From Chaetoceros tenuissimus (Eukaryota; Bacillariophyta; Thalassiosirophyceae; Chaetocerotales; Chaetocerotaceae): a stretch of 64,000 nt of DNA. Of the stretch, positions 22,944-34,132 are shown piece after piece; within the stretch, counting starts at the first letter, position 1, and every line of letters begins with the position of its first letter. The translations under genes and the position numbers were made by a program. Location: contig BLLK01000022.1 in assembly GCA_021927905.1 (NCBI GenBank), positions 3,038,001-3,102,000 of the forward strand, read 5' to 3'. The notes under the pieces were generated by a model. It made no database searches. It was not told where the DNA came from and saw only the letters and a list, made by a program, of their open reading frames with translations.

Positions 22944-25229
22944 CTAGTCTTCCATTTTGCTTCCGCCCATGGAAGACATGGTACTAAATCCCATACTTTC
23001 ACTACCTCCCATTGAGGATGAATCCTCGTCATAACTAGATGTTGTCTCAAGCTTGTACATGTCGTTAAAGTCTACAGAATCACTTTCCATTGAATTGACA
23101 GAGCGGTCTCCTAACATACTGAAAACAGGTGTAGTCTCGTCTTTGTTTGTGTAGAAGCTTCCTCGTTCGGATTGGTTTCCAAGAAGACTGTTGTCGTCTG
23201 CATAGTTGCGTTCTGCCTCGGACTCGGTGATACTTTGCTCTTCATCAGTTGGGCATGCTTGGGAAATAGGATCCTGCGCTTGTTGTGTAGGGAATGTTGG
23301 GGTAGACATTGGTGATGGAGCAGGAGATAGTATTTCTTGTACGGTCTCTGCATTGTCATCTCCTGCAACAACACCAGAAGTGGATTGAGATTCTACATCA
23401 ACATCAGCATTAGTGTTCATAGTTGAGTACTCTCCCCCAGTCTTCTTCATCTTGCGACCGTACCAGACTTTAGCAAATCCCATGGACTTCTTAGTTCCCC
23501 CTTCACTTCTGGTAGCAAGAGATCCTTCATCTGCAAGAGAACCTTCGAGATCCAGGACATTACCCAAACGTACTTCATCCAATGCACTCATGTCAGCACA
23601 AGAAACTCCATCTGGATCCATACTAATGAGACTCTCACCACCCAAGGTACTCTTATCATAGATGCTAGAAAGACCAGACATACTAGGTGCTTCCAAACTA
23701 CTCTCCTCTTCATCTCTACTGAAGGAACTGTTTACAAAGGAAACAGAAGGATCCAGATATCCCTTGGAATGGCTTTTGGAAGAGATGGACTCATCATCCA
23801 ATCTATGAAAGTACTTTCTCATTCCATCAACAGGAGTTGAAGTTAAACCAAATGGAGAACGCATTCTACGAATTCCGTCATGCTCAGATTTGGAAGGCGA
23901 AGCTGCACCATTACTCAATAGTTCTTCATTCTCAAGTTTCTTCTTTTGTGCAAAAATAAGTCCCAATGCAGCCATAGTGGAAGCCACCGCCACAATTGCA
24001 GCTGAAATAGTAAGAATCATGGTATTTGATCCCTCTTTTCCAATAGTCACAGTGGTATCATTGTTATTTACAATTTTTTGACTCGATCCCTTCTTTTGAA
24101 TAGAAACAGTTTCCAAGAACTGAGGAGACACTTGACCTAATTGCGTCTTGGTTTCAGACTGAAGAAATGCCCTCAAGGTTGGACTAATGAGTTCATCTGA
24201 AGTAGGAAGGTTGTTTGGGTTGTTGGACTTGAATCCAACAGCTCCATTGAAAGGTATAGTGACAACTTCCGATGGAGAGTCAATACTGGTTGAAACAGTG
24301 ATTCCATCTGTGTCAACGTCCAAGTCAAGAAACGAAAATTGAGAAAATTTATCTTCGTATGCTGATTCAAGAAGGTATTTGAGTGCTACTTCAATAGCTG
24401 CGTTATTAATTGTAGCGAGATTTCTACCAGATGGTTTCGTGAAGGTGAGATCAAGCAAGAAATCCGGTAACTACGGCAAGATAATTGTTATGAGATAAAA
24501 GTAAATATGCACTGTTCAAAATGGATCAAGACGATAACTTACAATTACTTCATATAATTCAACATAAGTCGGTTTGTGTGAAGAAGTAGGGGAAACTGTT
24601 GGAGCGGAGGAAGTAGGAGAAAAGGACGGTTCAGAGGTAGTAGGGGAAGCTGTGGGTTCAGAAGTAACCGGTGCAGCAGTTGGTCCTTCTGTTGGTTCTG
24701 GAGTCGGTTCATTTGTTGGTGCTATGATGTGAGTGAAGGATCAGTTAGGAACGAATGCAAAGTATGATGTATGCAAACCCATCGACCAAACATGGTTTAC
24801 TTACAATGAGATGGAACGTCAGTAGGAAAAAGAGTTGGTTCCTTTGTTGGAAATTTGGTTGGACCTGTGAATAGATACAATCAAACATGGTGAGTACATA
24901 TATGTCATAATCATCATTACCATAGCCATCATCACATCTCTTCACATACCTAAACTTGGAGATTTTGTAGGGGACTTTGTGGGCATTGGAGTAAGGGTTG
25001 GCATATCAGTCGGCATATTCACCCAGTATTCTTTACAATCATCAAAGTGGCGAGCACGATGTTCTGTTTCATCTTCTGTACTGTCTGCATAATGTTCATC
25101 TGTACATCTATCAGGTATCCAAGATTTGTTTTTGTTACTCTTTTCTTTCACGACTTTAGTCTCTTCCTCAGCGAATGCACTGGAAGATATTGTGGCCAGC
25201 AGAGCTACGAGAAGAATACACCGCATCAT
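22944..25229 (-). CDS. Single-pass membrane protein with Thr/Pro stalk (four exons)
   Basis: Exons 25229-24950, 24864-24805, 24721-24543 and 24470-22944 join in frame to 681 residues. The last exon has no ATG at its start, which supports splicing. Layout: signal peptide (1-20), a short Cys-containing segment (DRCTDEHYADSTEDETEH), a stalk of PTxxPT words spread over exons 1-3, and an extracellular domain starting LPDFLLDLTFTKPSG. Next come a membrane helix (MILTISAAIVAVASTMAALG) and a long Ser/Glu-rich cytoplasmic tail. The same order of parts occurs in the gene at 18848-21008, so the two probably share ancestry. A cell-wall-linked surface protein is plausible. Family unknown. Confidence 0.8.
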
Positions 25230-26512
25230 TCTGAATATTATATGTTAGTAAGTTATCTTTACTAAGTATGAAACTTGGTTCTGTAGCATGAATATGTACA
25301 ATTTGCCTCTATCAACTCCAATCGTTTGTGTTTTGACCGCCAAAGAGCATTTGAATTCAAGCAGTTTTTGAACTAGATGGGTTTCACAGCATTGACATGT
25401 CAGGGCTTAAACGACGGCTATTTCTTCGTGGGAGTCAAAACACGCGCACTACTTTTCAGCTTCCTCTTATGTGTTTGTGGTACTTCGCGTTCTTTCCAAA
25501 CATACACAAGAACATATCAACATATCACATATCACTCATCAACTTAACTGCTTACATGGAGTATCAACTTCGATGTGTGTTCATTTATTCCTTTTGGTTT
25601 GAAAATGATTCCTTCTATAACCATATGAGCAAATTGTAACAGCTTTGAATGTAACGTATCATCCTCCGACCCTTTCCATCGCTGACATGAAATAAAGAGT
25701 GGAAAACAAGATGGTCCATTCTAATCTATCAGAACATCACCTATGCTTGTTTTTACAAGTGCAATAGCTTGAAACGAAGGCATATTTGCAGGCTGTAGAC
25801 TCATTCTTGGGAAACTGTTCGAGGTCCTAGCGATTTCAAAATGATATCCTCCTATGCCACCCGCTATTGACTCATTCAGTATGGTGAGTGTTTGAGAACA
25901 AGATTTCAGGCAGGGAATCCAAGAGTAGTATATATAGTCGATGGATCCGAATAATTAGAGATGTATATGAAATCCATTGTGAATGTGAAACTTTATTGGA
26001 ATGAGATGAAACTTAGTTTTGTTGGGTCGACAATGGTAAGTATTGTTTGTTCAATTATCATAATTCGCCAAATCAGAAATTACAAAACATGAAATTCACA
26101 GCAGATTTCTTTTCTGTTCAGGAATATCAAGAATAAGAACAAAGTCTTCTGAAAAATCTCAATCATTCACTAGCTCTACACCTCCAGAAAGGGAACAACA
26201 CGGTAGATGATTGTGGTCAATTCTTTCCCTACTTTTTACTACAGATCAAGAGTTTTCCGGCTGTATCATCCAGATATTACTTTTATCTATTTTATTATTC
26301 AATTTTGAGCCATGAAGAGAAGTACTTATTCAGTTTGAATTAGCTGAGAAACCCGAAAAGAAAATTGACTTGCAGATTTTCATCTACTTTTTTAGCCTGA
26401 GAGACACCAGGGGCCGCCAAAGGAAAAATTCCACACATCAATGAACAACAACACCAATGCAAATTACGTTCAATTAAGCAGCTTGTGAAGATCAAAAGTA
26501 TTATTTCCAATC
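25230..26512. other. Long intergenic stretch, no gene seen
   Basis: Nearly 1.3 kb. The open frame at 25397-25639 has no motif, and I take it as chance. I looked on both strands for exon-like pieces without success. Confidence 0.5.
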
Positions 26513-28420
26513 ATGAATTCCGATGATACTCTTTCTACTTCATCTGCACCGACAGGAGTGGCAACGTCGTCTGCACCGACAGGAGAGGCAGCGTCGTCTG
26601 CACCGACAGGAGTGGCAGCGTCGTCTGCAACATCAACAACTCCCAAACTAATGGAACGAAACAAATGCTTAGCAGAAGGATGTAACATGAATACCAACTT
26701 GAGACCATGTACAGCATGCAACTTTGCGAAATATTGTTCCAGGAGATGTCAAGTGAAAGATTGGAACAGACACAAAGAGCACTGTAGAAAGTTTGGAAAT
26801 ACTTCGGACCCCACGAGTCAACTGGAAGATGTAAAAAGAGATTCAAAGCAGAAGAAAAGAAAGCTAAAAGCTGGTGCCAACTCAGCCACAGCTTCATGTA
26901 CTGAAGTTTTTGAAGCTGTTACTGCTGATGCTGCTCAAATGAGGGAAAATATTCTAAATGCCGCTCGTGCTGAAGCTGTTCAAATGAAAAAAGATATTCT
27001 AAGTGCCCATCATCATATTGCTGCTACTGCTGAAGCTGCTCAAATGAAGAAAGATATTCTAAATGACGCTCGTATTGCTGCTACTGCTGATGCTGCTCAA
27101 ATGAGGGAAAATATTCTAAATGACGCTCGTATTGCTGCTGATGCTGATGCTGCTCAAATGAAGAAAGATATTCTAAATGCCGCTCATGTTGCTACTACTC
27201 TTGAAGCTACTCGAATGAAGAAAGATATTCTAAATACCGCTCGTATTGCTGCTACTCTTGATGCTACTCAAATGAAGAAAGATATTCTAAATGCCGCTCG
27301 TGCTGAAAATGTTCAAATGAAGAAACAAATTCTAAATGACGCTCGTGCTGAAGCTGCTACTCCTGATGCTACTCGAATGAAGAAAGATATTCTAAATACC
27401 GCCCGTACTGAAGCTTTTCAAATGAAGAAAGATATTCTAAATGCCGCCCGTACTGATGCTACTCATGATGCTACTCAAATGAGGGAAGATATTCTAAATG
27501 CCGCTCGTATTGCTGCTGATGCTGCAGTTTCTCAAATGAGGAGCCGTATTCTAAGAGCCGCTCATGCTGAAGCTGTTGTAATGAGGGAAAATTATCTAAG
27601 AGACACTGCTACATTTGCTACTGAAGAAGCTGCTAGACTGAGGGATAATATTCTAAATGCTGCTCATGTTGATGCTGTTTATGAAAGAAAACGGAAGAAT
27701 GTACAGCATCTTAAGGATCATGCGAAAGAAAAATTGCAAGAAAAAAGGGAAGAGCTATTGAAAGAAGTAGCAGATCAATGCCCTATTCCCCCAAATGATT
27801 TACCTTCTATTCAAGAAATGAATTCTGACTTTATCCGATTTTGCAAAGACAAAGAAAAACTGGGAGAGATCATTCAAGAAATTGAGACATGTTATTTTCC
27901 AAGTTTATTGCATCAAATGAAAAACATGTTCTTTCATATTTGTATTTGTGACATCAATCTAATGCAGAAATACGGGGATGAGGAAGTGGTGATACCATAT
28001 GCTCTTTTTGATGTTGCACACAGTCAATTGCCTCATGTTGGTCATCTACCGGATCTACAGACACTGTTTGCTAACCTTAGAGGAGATTCTGCAGAGATAT
28101 GGTCTTGGTGGATTCCAGAGGATTTCCTAGAATGTGTAGTTTTCGGGCTAAACCATGCCTTCAATCGAGGATACTTTACACGTAACCTCAAGGGAAAATC
28201 GGTTCACATTCATTGTTCATATTCGATGAGACAGGGTCATGATGTATACCATGCTCCATATGGACTTCCAACCGTACAGAGATTCCGTGTCTGCCCAAAA
28301 GCAGTCTATCCAGACTTCGTTTTGAAGATTACATTTGGCGCGAATGGATTTTTTGATCCAGCCACTCAAATTCATCTAGTTCGAATTGAGGGCATGGCTT
28401 GTAACATTCGTATTAGGTAA
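26513..28420 (+). CDS. MYND zinc-finger protein with a long helical repeat array
   Basis: Single exon, 635 residues. Three copies of a 10-residue SSAPTGVAAS unit open the protein. A MYND finger follows at 52-91 (Cys52, 57, 66, 69, 75, 79, His87, Cys91). Residues about 135-395 are a run of some fifteen 14- or 19-residue units of the type AAQMKKDILNAARIAATAD, predicted to be one long amphipathic helix. The C-terminal 230 residues look globular (IHCSYSMRQGHDVYHAPYGL). MYND fingers bind proline-rich peptides in transcription and signalling complexes. The repeat type is not one I know. Confidence 0.85.
   Translation: MNSDDTLSTSSAPTGVATSSAPTGEAASSAPTGVAASSATSTTPKLMERNKCLAEGCNMNTNLRPCTACNFAKYCSRRCQVKDWNRHKEHCRKFGNTSDPTSQLEDVKRDSKQKKRKLKAGANSATASCTEVFEAVTADAAQMRENILNAARAEAVQMKKDILSAHHHIAATAEAAQMKKDILNDARIAATADAAQMRENILNDARIAADADAAQMKKDILNAAHVATTLEATRMKKDILNTARIAATLDATQMKKDILNAARAENVQMKKQILNDARAEAATPDATRMKKDILNTARTEAFQMKKDILNAARTDATHDATQMREDILNAARIAADAAVSQMRSRILRAAHAEAVVMRENYLRDTATFATEEAARLRDNILNAAHVDAVYERKRKNVQHLKDHAKEKLQEKREELLKEVADQCPIPPNDLPSIQEMNSDFIRFCKDKEKLGEIIQEIETCYFPSLLHQMKNMFFHICICDINLMQKYGDEEVVIPYALFDVAHSQLPHVGHLPDLQTLFANLRGDSAEIWSWWIPEDFLECVVFGLNHAFNRGYFTRNLKGKSVHIHCSYSMRQGHDVYHAPYGLPTVQRFRVCPKAVYPDFVLKITFGANGFFDPATQIHLVRIEGMACNIRIR
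26910..27690 (+). repeat. Coding repeat array, 42- and 57-bp units
   Basis: The words 'caaatgaagaaagatattctaa' and 'gcycgtattgctgctactgctgatgctgct' alternate about fifteen times. Units of 14 codons (without the IAATAD insert) and 19 codons (with it) are mixed. Divergence rises toward the 3' end, as expected if expansion acts at the 5' side. Confidence 0.85.
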
Positions 28421-28982
28421 TTTTATTGTAAATATAGTAATAGAATATTGTATTCTGGAATTTCTGACTTATGTTTTACGTTGAATAGTATAGTTCTTGT
28501 CATCTTCTGGTAAAACGTATTGAAAGTATGGACAATATTTTCACTCCAAACAACGTCATCCGCAACAAAATTTCTTTGATTGATATGATGAGATGAAACA
28601 GGCCGATAGTGAACGGAGATCCGACGGTTATATTTATCACAAAATGTTTTCTATTATTGACTCTCCCCCTCTTTTCTTTCCACGGGGAAGAAGCAAGAAG
28701 CAAGAAGTGCAGAAAACAGACAAAAACACCCACATCAATTTAACATTAATTGGAATGAATTGCTTCCTTGTGATGGTATACACATGAGTGTTCTCGTAGA
28801 TACGATAAATAGAAAGCAAGAAAGAATTAGATTTCCCTCTCTGAGATTATATACGCGATTGATGAACCCAATTACTTGTTCTAGAATATCAAGTACGACG
28901 TTTTCGTAGACTCATACACATCAAGTGTCAACTTCAACTTGGAGCTTGTATTAGATGAACTTTACTTATCTCTGTAACAACA
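28421..28982. other. Intergenic, no gene seen
   Basis: About 560 bp upstream of the pantothenate kinase gene. Purine-rich near 28680-28710. Nothing else recognised. Confidence 0.5.
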
Positions 28983-31278
28983 ATGAATAGATCATACAAT
29001 GATCCTTCCATACGAAATGCCTTTCTTGCAGGAGTTTGTTCCTCTGTAGTCATGTATTCTCTCTCGTCGTGGACCATATCGATACTACTAGGGAGTAAAA
29101 AGAATTCTTCACATACACATAATCCACTAGATGAAACAAACAAAGAAGAAGATACTTCGCAGACACTGTCGTACAATCCATGGAAGTCAGAAGAAGCTAT
29201 ACAATATCGCCAATTACTTGAATTGCGCACATCACTGATTGAACACTCGCGACGGACTTCTCTGCAGATTTTAGATAAGATATTGAGTCAATCGCGTTTA
29301 TCCTTGGAAAGCTTTATAGAAGTCACTCAGTCTAAGAAAAGAATTCGATGGCCTTGGGAATCACTTAGAAGGAAATCATTTATATCCAATCAGGATACCG
29401 ATTTGACTGATAATGCAGATGAAGTAGGCTTAGGTCTCAGTAGTCAGGATGATTCGTCGTTTGATGAAAATTTGTTGTTGGATGAATCATCATTGCGTTC
29501 TTCATCTGATGGGAATGTTTATGATGAGGTGAAAGAAATTTGTATAGGATCTATTTTCGGTTTAGATGTTGGAGGGACTTTATCCAAATTAGTTTACTTT
29601 GAAAAGAAAAAGGATAATGAGGACGAGTCATATTATGGGACTTCTTTCAAAGAAGGCTTTCGAAGATGGCAGACTGTTTCGGACACTAGTGAAGAAAGCC
29701 ATGATAACTTGCGGTTACATGCCAGACATTCTACTTACTCAAACTTTCATGAATCATTTTCAGAATTGGATTTGCAAAGTACTCCATATCCTTTGCATTC
29801 GCCAAGTAATTCTCCTGATGCTTCAATGAAACGTTCGAGGTCACTTTTTGATTTGACTTCCAAGAAAGCAAAACGAGAAAAAGCTTTAGATAGATTTTAT
29901 GAATTTGCAAATCGATTGGAAACTTATGAGATGAAAGACAAGGCTTTATCGTTCTATTCAAGGGCTCTAGGCGGGGAGGTACATTTTATACAGTTTGAAA
30001 CAAGACATTTGCCCAAAGCTATGGATTTGATCCGTATGAATGATCTGCATTTGAACATTTCGAAAATGGGTGCCACAGGTGGAGGGGCGCACAAGTATAG
30101 TGATAAATGGGCAGAAATGCTTGGTATAGAAATTGCAAAGCAAGATGAATTGGACAGTTTAGTAGCAGGGATGCAATTTATAATGTCAGATGTGGTAGGA
30201 GAATGTTATACGTTTCTTCCGAGAGATTCAAAGCCAGACTCAAAACACAACGATACAGTAAAAGTTCCAAAGCAAGCTCAACCATTTGAGAAAAACATCA
30301 CGAAAGAGGAAAATGACGCTGACAGTAACGATAAGGATGAAGTCGGTCGAGAAGAGAATAGGTCTACCTCATCCTCAACCGATACAACGGATCGCAAAAA
30401 TAAGAATTTAGATCAATATTGGTGGTCGAGAAAGATAAAACGAGACTTTGCTGCAAGTAGTGATTCTTATCCTTATCTTTTGGTGATGATTGGTACAGGA
30501 GTTAGTGTGCGTGAAGATTCAATATTTTTACATGTTTTGATGGTTTTATTCTTTCTGACATCATTACTTCTCCAATATAGGTATTACGAGTAGACGGACC
30601 AAGGAATCACGAACGTATTAGTGGATCAACAATTGGAGGAGGAACGTATTGGGGTCTTTGTCGCCTTCTTACGGATGTAGAGGACTTTGAAAGCGTCTTG
30701 AACCTAGCTGAGAGAGGTGATCCATCCAAGGTCGATATGTAAGTCTTTGTTACTTAAAAGAATGTTGACGTTCGTCACCCAACGATCTCACTCATATTTT
30801 TTATGACAGGATGGTCGGAGATATCTATGGAAAAGATAGTAACGCTCTGGATAAGCTTGGTCTGACTGCTGATATTGTCGCTTCTTCGTTTGGGAAGCTT
30901 GTTGCAAAGCAAGATCCTGCTGCAGGACTAAAACAAGAAGATCTGGCAAGAGCTTTATTACTAATGGTGACAAATAATATTGGACAAGTGGCATATTTGA
31001 ATGCACAGCTGCACGGGACGAAAAGAATTTACTTTGTTGGAAACTTTTTGCGACATAACAATATTTCACAGCAGCGACTGTCTTATGCAATAAACTATTG
31101 GTCTCGAGGGAAAATGGAGGCCCTGTTCCTCGAACATGAAGGATACTTTGGAGCTCTTGGAGCGTTTCTATTGCACCAAGGAATCAGATCCGATAAAGAT
31201 GGAAATGTAGCACAGTCCAAAAGTGATCGAAATAAACAAGAAACAAGGCAGTCGAGGAAAAGGTCGTCATCGTTTTAA
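28983..31278 (+). CDS. Pantothenate kinase (eukaryotic type II), membrane-anchored form
   Basis: Three exons (28983-30506, 30581-30738, 30810-31278) give 716 residues. Exon joins restore TGVS|VLRVDGPRNHERISG and KVDM|MVGDIYG. Family marks: the phosphate-binding IFGLDVGGTLSKLVYF, ATGGGAHKYSD, QDELDSLVAGM, YPYLLVMIGTGVS, GGGTYWGLCRLLT, NNIGQVAYLNA and the end HEGYFGALGAFL. It makes 4'-phosphopantothenate, the first step of coenzyme A synthesis. It is longer than plant or animal forms because of an N-terminal hydrophobic segment (FLAGVCSSVVMYSLSSWTIS) with a charged linker, and an insert rich in Lys, Asp and Ser before exon 2. The anchor suggests a membrane location; which membrane is unknown. 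Confidence 0.95.
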
Positions 31279-32223
31279 CTAAACACAGTAAAATGCAAAA
31301 CGTTTTGTTTCAATACAACAATAGTCTTTTTATACAAAGCCATGTTCCACAGGGAATGTAGACAGTAGACGTGCATATATTTGAGGATTGTAATATGAGA
31401 AGGGAAAGTTGATATTTATTGAATGGAGGTATCTAGACTTGACCTAATTAAGAACCTCTTCAGACGATTTTTGCCGTGGATACTTTTCTAGGTGCATTCG
31501 TAGGTGGAGGCGTGATCCAGAATTGAAATATAAATATTGAGAAACTGAATCGCGAACATTATTGATCTGCTGAGTATTGTTGGTGAAGGCATTTCCAATA
31601 GCAGCACTACTGCACCAGTGTTAAAAGCAAAAATGTTATACTACAAACGTCGGTTCCCAAAGCAGTATGCTTCCAATTTTTCCCATCTTCCCTTTGTTTG
31701 GCACCTATAACGGCAGCTTCCATCAATAGGGCAAGTTTCTCCATTTGCTTTGATTTATTTTGGAGACAAGATAACAGATATTCAATATATGAAAATTGCG
31801 AGAGTTGATATTATATTTCAAATTTGTTGCTACTTTTATTTTTACGAACACGGCACTTTTTCATTCAAAGGTAGTATCTAAAATTTTCTTAGTATGCGCA
31901 GCGATAAGTTTGATGCTAGAAGAGTATCTAAGCTAAACAAAAGTTGCCTTTACACAGATCACTTCTGAGGATACCCACGGTCCTATCCCTGAACTCGGTT
32001 CTAAAAGGCACAAAAGTGGAGAGAGAGAGAGAGAGAGTCGACATCCCATTTTTCTTATCTTGACGCATTCTTGCTTCAAAGAGGTTTTCCACAGGTTATG
32101 CCATCTTACAAAGCGGAAGAAACAAAAGGCATGTTGGGACAAAAGATTGAAAGAGATCGAAGAGAAGGGCTCACAAACTAAATGATTTGAATTCTAATAT
32201 TTTTTAGTAATACAATATAGTAT
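31279..32223. other. Mostly noncoding stretch holding one doubtful small gene
   Basis: About 945 bp. A short (GA)n run lies at 32018-32037. Coding-like exons on the minus strand at 31444-31744 are listed separately. Confidence 0.45.
31444..31744 (-). CDS. Doubtful small two-exon gene
   Basis: From the ATG at 31744 the minus strand reads MEKLALLMEAAVIGAKQRED and on to LGTD. After about 40 bp a second open stretch reads AAIGNAFTNNTQQINNVRDS and on to a stop at 31444, with the end HLRMHLEKYPRQKSSEEVLN. Both stretches look like soluble protein. A GTTTGT donor and TGCAG or TAG acceptors flank the gap, but no pair I tried keeps the frame exactly. It is either a real gene with a junction I cannot place, or a decayed one. 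Family not recognised. Confidence 0.3.
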
Positions 32224-32550
32224 CTACAAACATACTCTATTTACAGGCTTTCCTCCACTGCATCCATTGCAGCAATTTGCATTCGTTCCAGGTGCACATG
32301 AGACACCACGGGCATCACAGACTCCCGTTGGTGGTGCCACAGGTGCTGCAACAGGTGAGGTTGGTGCTGTTGGTTCGGAAACTGGGGGTGCAACTGGAGA
32401 TCCTGTCGAAACACAGATGGTACCATTCCAACTGCATCCAGACGCCTTTTTGCATGCACCTCCCTTAGTGTAGATGGAACACTGATCAAATGCTGGTGTT
32501 GGCGCCAAACATTTCTTTCTTTTCATGCTGCTTTTGCAATTGGGACACAA
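32224..32550 (-). CDS. Cys-rich open frame, possible exon or remnant
   Basis: 108 residues in an open frame overlapping the end of the His-Cys-box gene. It contains FDQCSIYTKGGACKKASGCS, a Pro/Ala linker (VAPPVSEPTAPTSPVAAP), and CDARGVSCAPGTNANCCNGC, a knottin-like Cys pattern typical of secreted proteins. There is no signal peptide, so it may be the last exon of a gene whose start I cannot see, or a fragment. Confidence 0.35.
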   Translation of the reverse strand: MCPNCKSSMKRKKCLAPTPAFDQCSIYTKGGACKKASGCSWNGTICVSTGSPVAPPVSEPTAPTSPVAAPVAPPTGVCDARGVSCAPGTNANCCNGCSGGKPVNRVCL

Positions 32551-33440
32551 ATCATACCTTTTTCTTCTTTAAATGGCTTTGATGGGACTTCTTTCACATT
32601 TTCACATCTTGGATAATGATTGCATGAGTTTGATGGCTCCCATACCCGTTTCCCATCGACTATGTAATAGACCCAACCACAGCATGTTCCTGATCCTCGT
32701 AGAACATTGTAATGATAGAACTCGTAAAGTAAATGCAGTGGACGAATGCAACTAGGGTTGTGGCAACGGTGGCTTGCATGGAGTGGAGAACCAGCCTTTT
32801 GATCTTGGTATCTATTAGACACAATGAACCCAGTGAGTGCTTCTTCATTACTATTGAAGAAAGCAGAAATTTGACATATATCGATCGGTATCGAGTCAGT
32901 CCTTCCTTCTTTCCCTATTTCATAGAAAATTAGGTTTCCTTTGGCACGTTTATTGCGTTTAGATCCAGCAAGAGAGTAACATTCACTACCAGGTATGGCG
33001 AATTCTGAGCTGTCAGTGCAAATCGTTTCTTCATTCAGTTCATCTTGAAGAAATTTACTCCACTTTCTAGATGTCTTGTCATGTTTCCCATAAGAAGCAA
33101 AGAACAAATCTTTTTTACGAAAGATAGACTTTCCTATTAGCGCTTCGAGTTTCTTACGTATTTTAGGACTCATCTTGACTATGATTACATTGCTGAATGC
33201 ACGAGCAACGAATTCTATTCTGTCCAATTTATTGATACATTCTTTGAGCATTTGTTCTTCTTTAATCCACTCGTCACTCTTGAAAAAGTCTTGATTGGTT
33301 GTGGATGATTCTCCAATGTATCCAAGTCTACCAACTAGTCTTCCGCCGGTAGTTTTTAATGCAAACTTTTTATCGTTAACTGCATATCGTATTGGATTCG
33401 ATTCGAAAAAAGACTGAGAGAAAAAGGATTCATCTTTGCA
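32523..33440 (-). CDS. I-PpoI-like His-Cys-box (His-Me finger) protein
   Basis: The open frame runs from about 33440 to a stop at 32523. The first ATG is at 33251 (242 residues). A good acceptor (TTTTTCTCTCAG) just upstream of SFFESNPIRYAV, in the same frame, suggests an earlier exon I could not find. The diagnostic part is ASHRCHNPSCIRPLHLLYEF followed by a later C-x-C cluster. This matches the His-Cys box of the homing endonuclease I-PpoI (ASHLCHNTRCHNPLHLCWE), including the catalytic His and zinc Cys/His residues. Such domains cut DNA as homing nucleases, or serve in restriction-like and transposon-linked roles. No group I intron is visible around it, so a free-standing or domesticated nuclease is likelier. 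Confidence 0.65.
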   Translation of the reverse strand, partial: CKDESFFSQSFFESNPIRYAVNDKKFALKTTGGRLVGRLGYIGESSTTNQDFFKSDEWIKEEQMLKECINKLDRIEFVARAFSNVIIVKMSPKIRKKLEALIGKSIFRKKDLFFASYGKHDKTSRKWSKFLQDELNEETICTDSSEFAIPGSECYSLAGSKRNKRAKGNLIFYEIGKEGRTDSIPIDICQISAFFNSNEEALTGFIVSNRYQDQKAGSPLHASHRCHNPSCIRPLHLLYEFYHYNVLRGSGTCCGWVYYIVDGKRVWEPSNSCNHYPRCENVKEVPSKPFKEEKGMICVPIAKAA

Positions 33441-34132
33441 AATTTTTCAAATCAAAATATTGTAAGCTATGTTTTTCTTACAAACAATCCTAAAATCCAA
33501 AGACTCTCGTCACACGTATGTGGAAATACTGTAAAAAGGCCGACGATTGTGAGAAATTGGCCGACGATTGTGAGAAATTGGCCAACGATTGTGAAGAAAA
33601 GCCAACGATTGTGAGCAAAAGGCAACCACCGTACGTAACTAACCTAAAACTCATTCATCGCTTGTTCCGGTAATGGATTACACATTAAAACTTTGAGTCT
33701 CATGTAAGAAAATGAGTGGATAATTGTAAGTTGAAAGAATGTTATTAATGCTCGAATCAAAGAGTTGGAACGAGTGAAATATTACATTTGTACGAGTAGT
33801 ACGGCACGAGTAATTAAGTAATGATCAAAAGATCAGAAGTGTGTGTTCTATTTCTATGGCTGAGATTCATCATCCAAGATTTCTTTATTGTCTTCGTGAC
33901 GTTGACTCAAAGTCATTTAGCTCCCTACAATGACTTTCCGTGTGTTCGTTACACACAATTTTGATTGGTCAAATTATTACTAAAACCAAAACGTTTAAAG
34001 TTAAAGTGAATGCATTTACATTATAGTTTAGAGAAGCTGTGGGTACAGTTTGATAAACAATTGATTATAGGACTGTCCGTCATCAATGCCGAGCGATCTC
34101 CCTTCTGATATTCCATCAGATACTCCTTCTGA
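33252..34132. other. Mostly noncoding stretch with two repeat sets
   Basis: It holds the upstream part of the His-Cys-box frame (to about 33440), a 21-bp tandem repeat (33539-33625) and one copy of a 36-bp direct repeat (34006-34042). No complete gene seen. Confidence 0.5.
33539..33625. repeat. Short tandem repeat, about four 21-bp units
   Basis: Units of the type 'ccgacgattgtgagaaattgg' follow each other, the first two identical and the next two with a few changes (ccaacgattgtgaagaaaag). No role is evident. Confidence 0.85.

Noticed and set aside
25397-25639. Possible gene between the membrane protein and the MYND gene
   Set aside because: No motif, no splice sites and biased composition; likely chance.
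32267-32473. Open frames on the plus strand opposite the Cys-rich frame
   Set aside because: Low-complexity shadows of the Pro/Ala-rich linker on the other strand.
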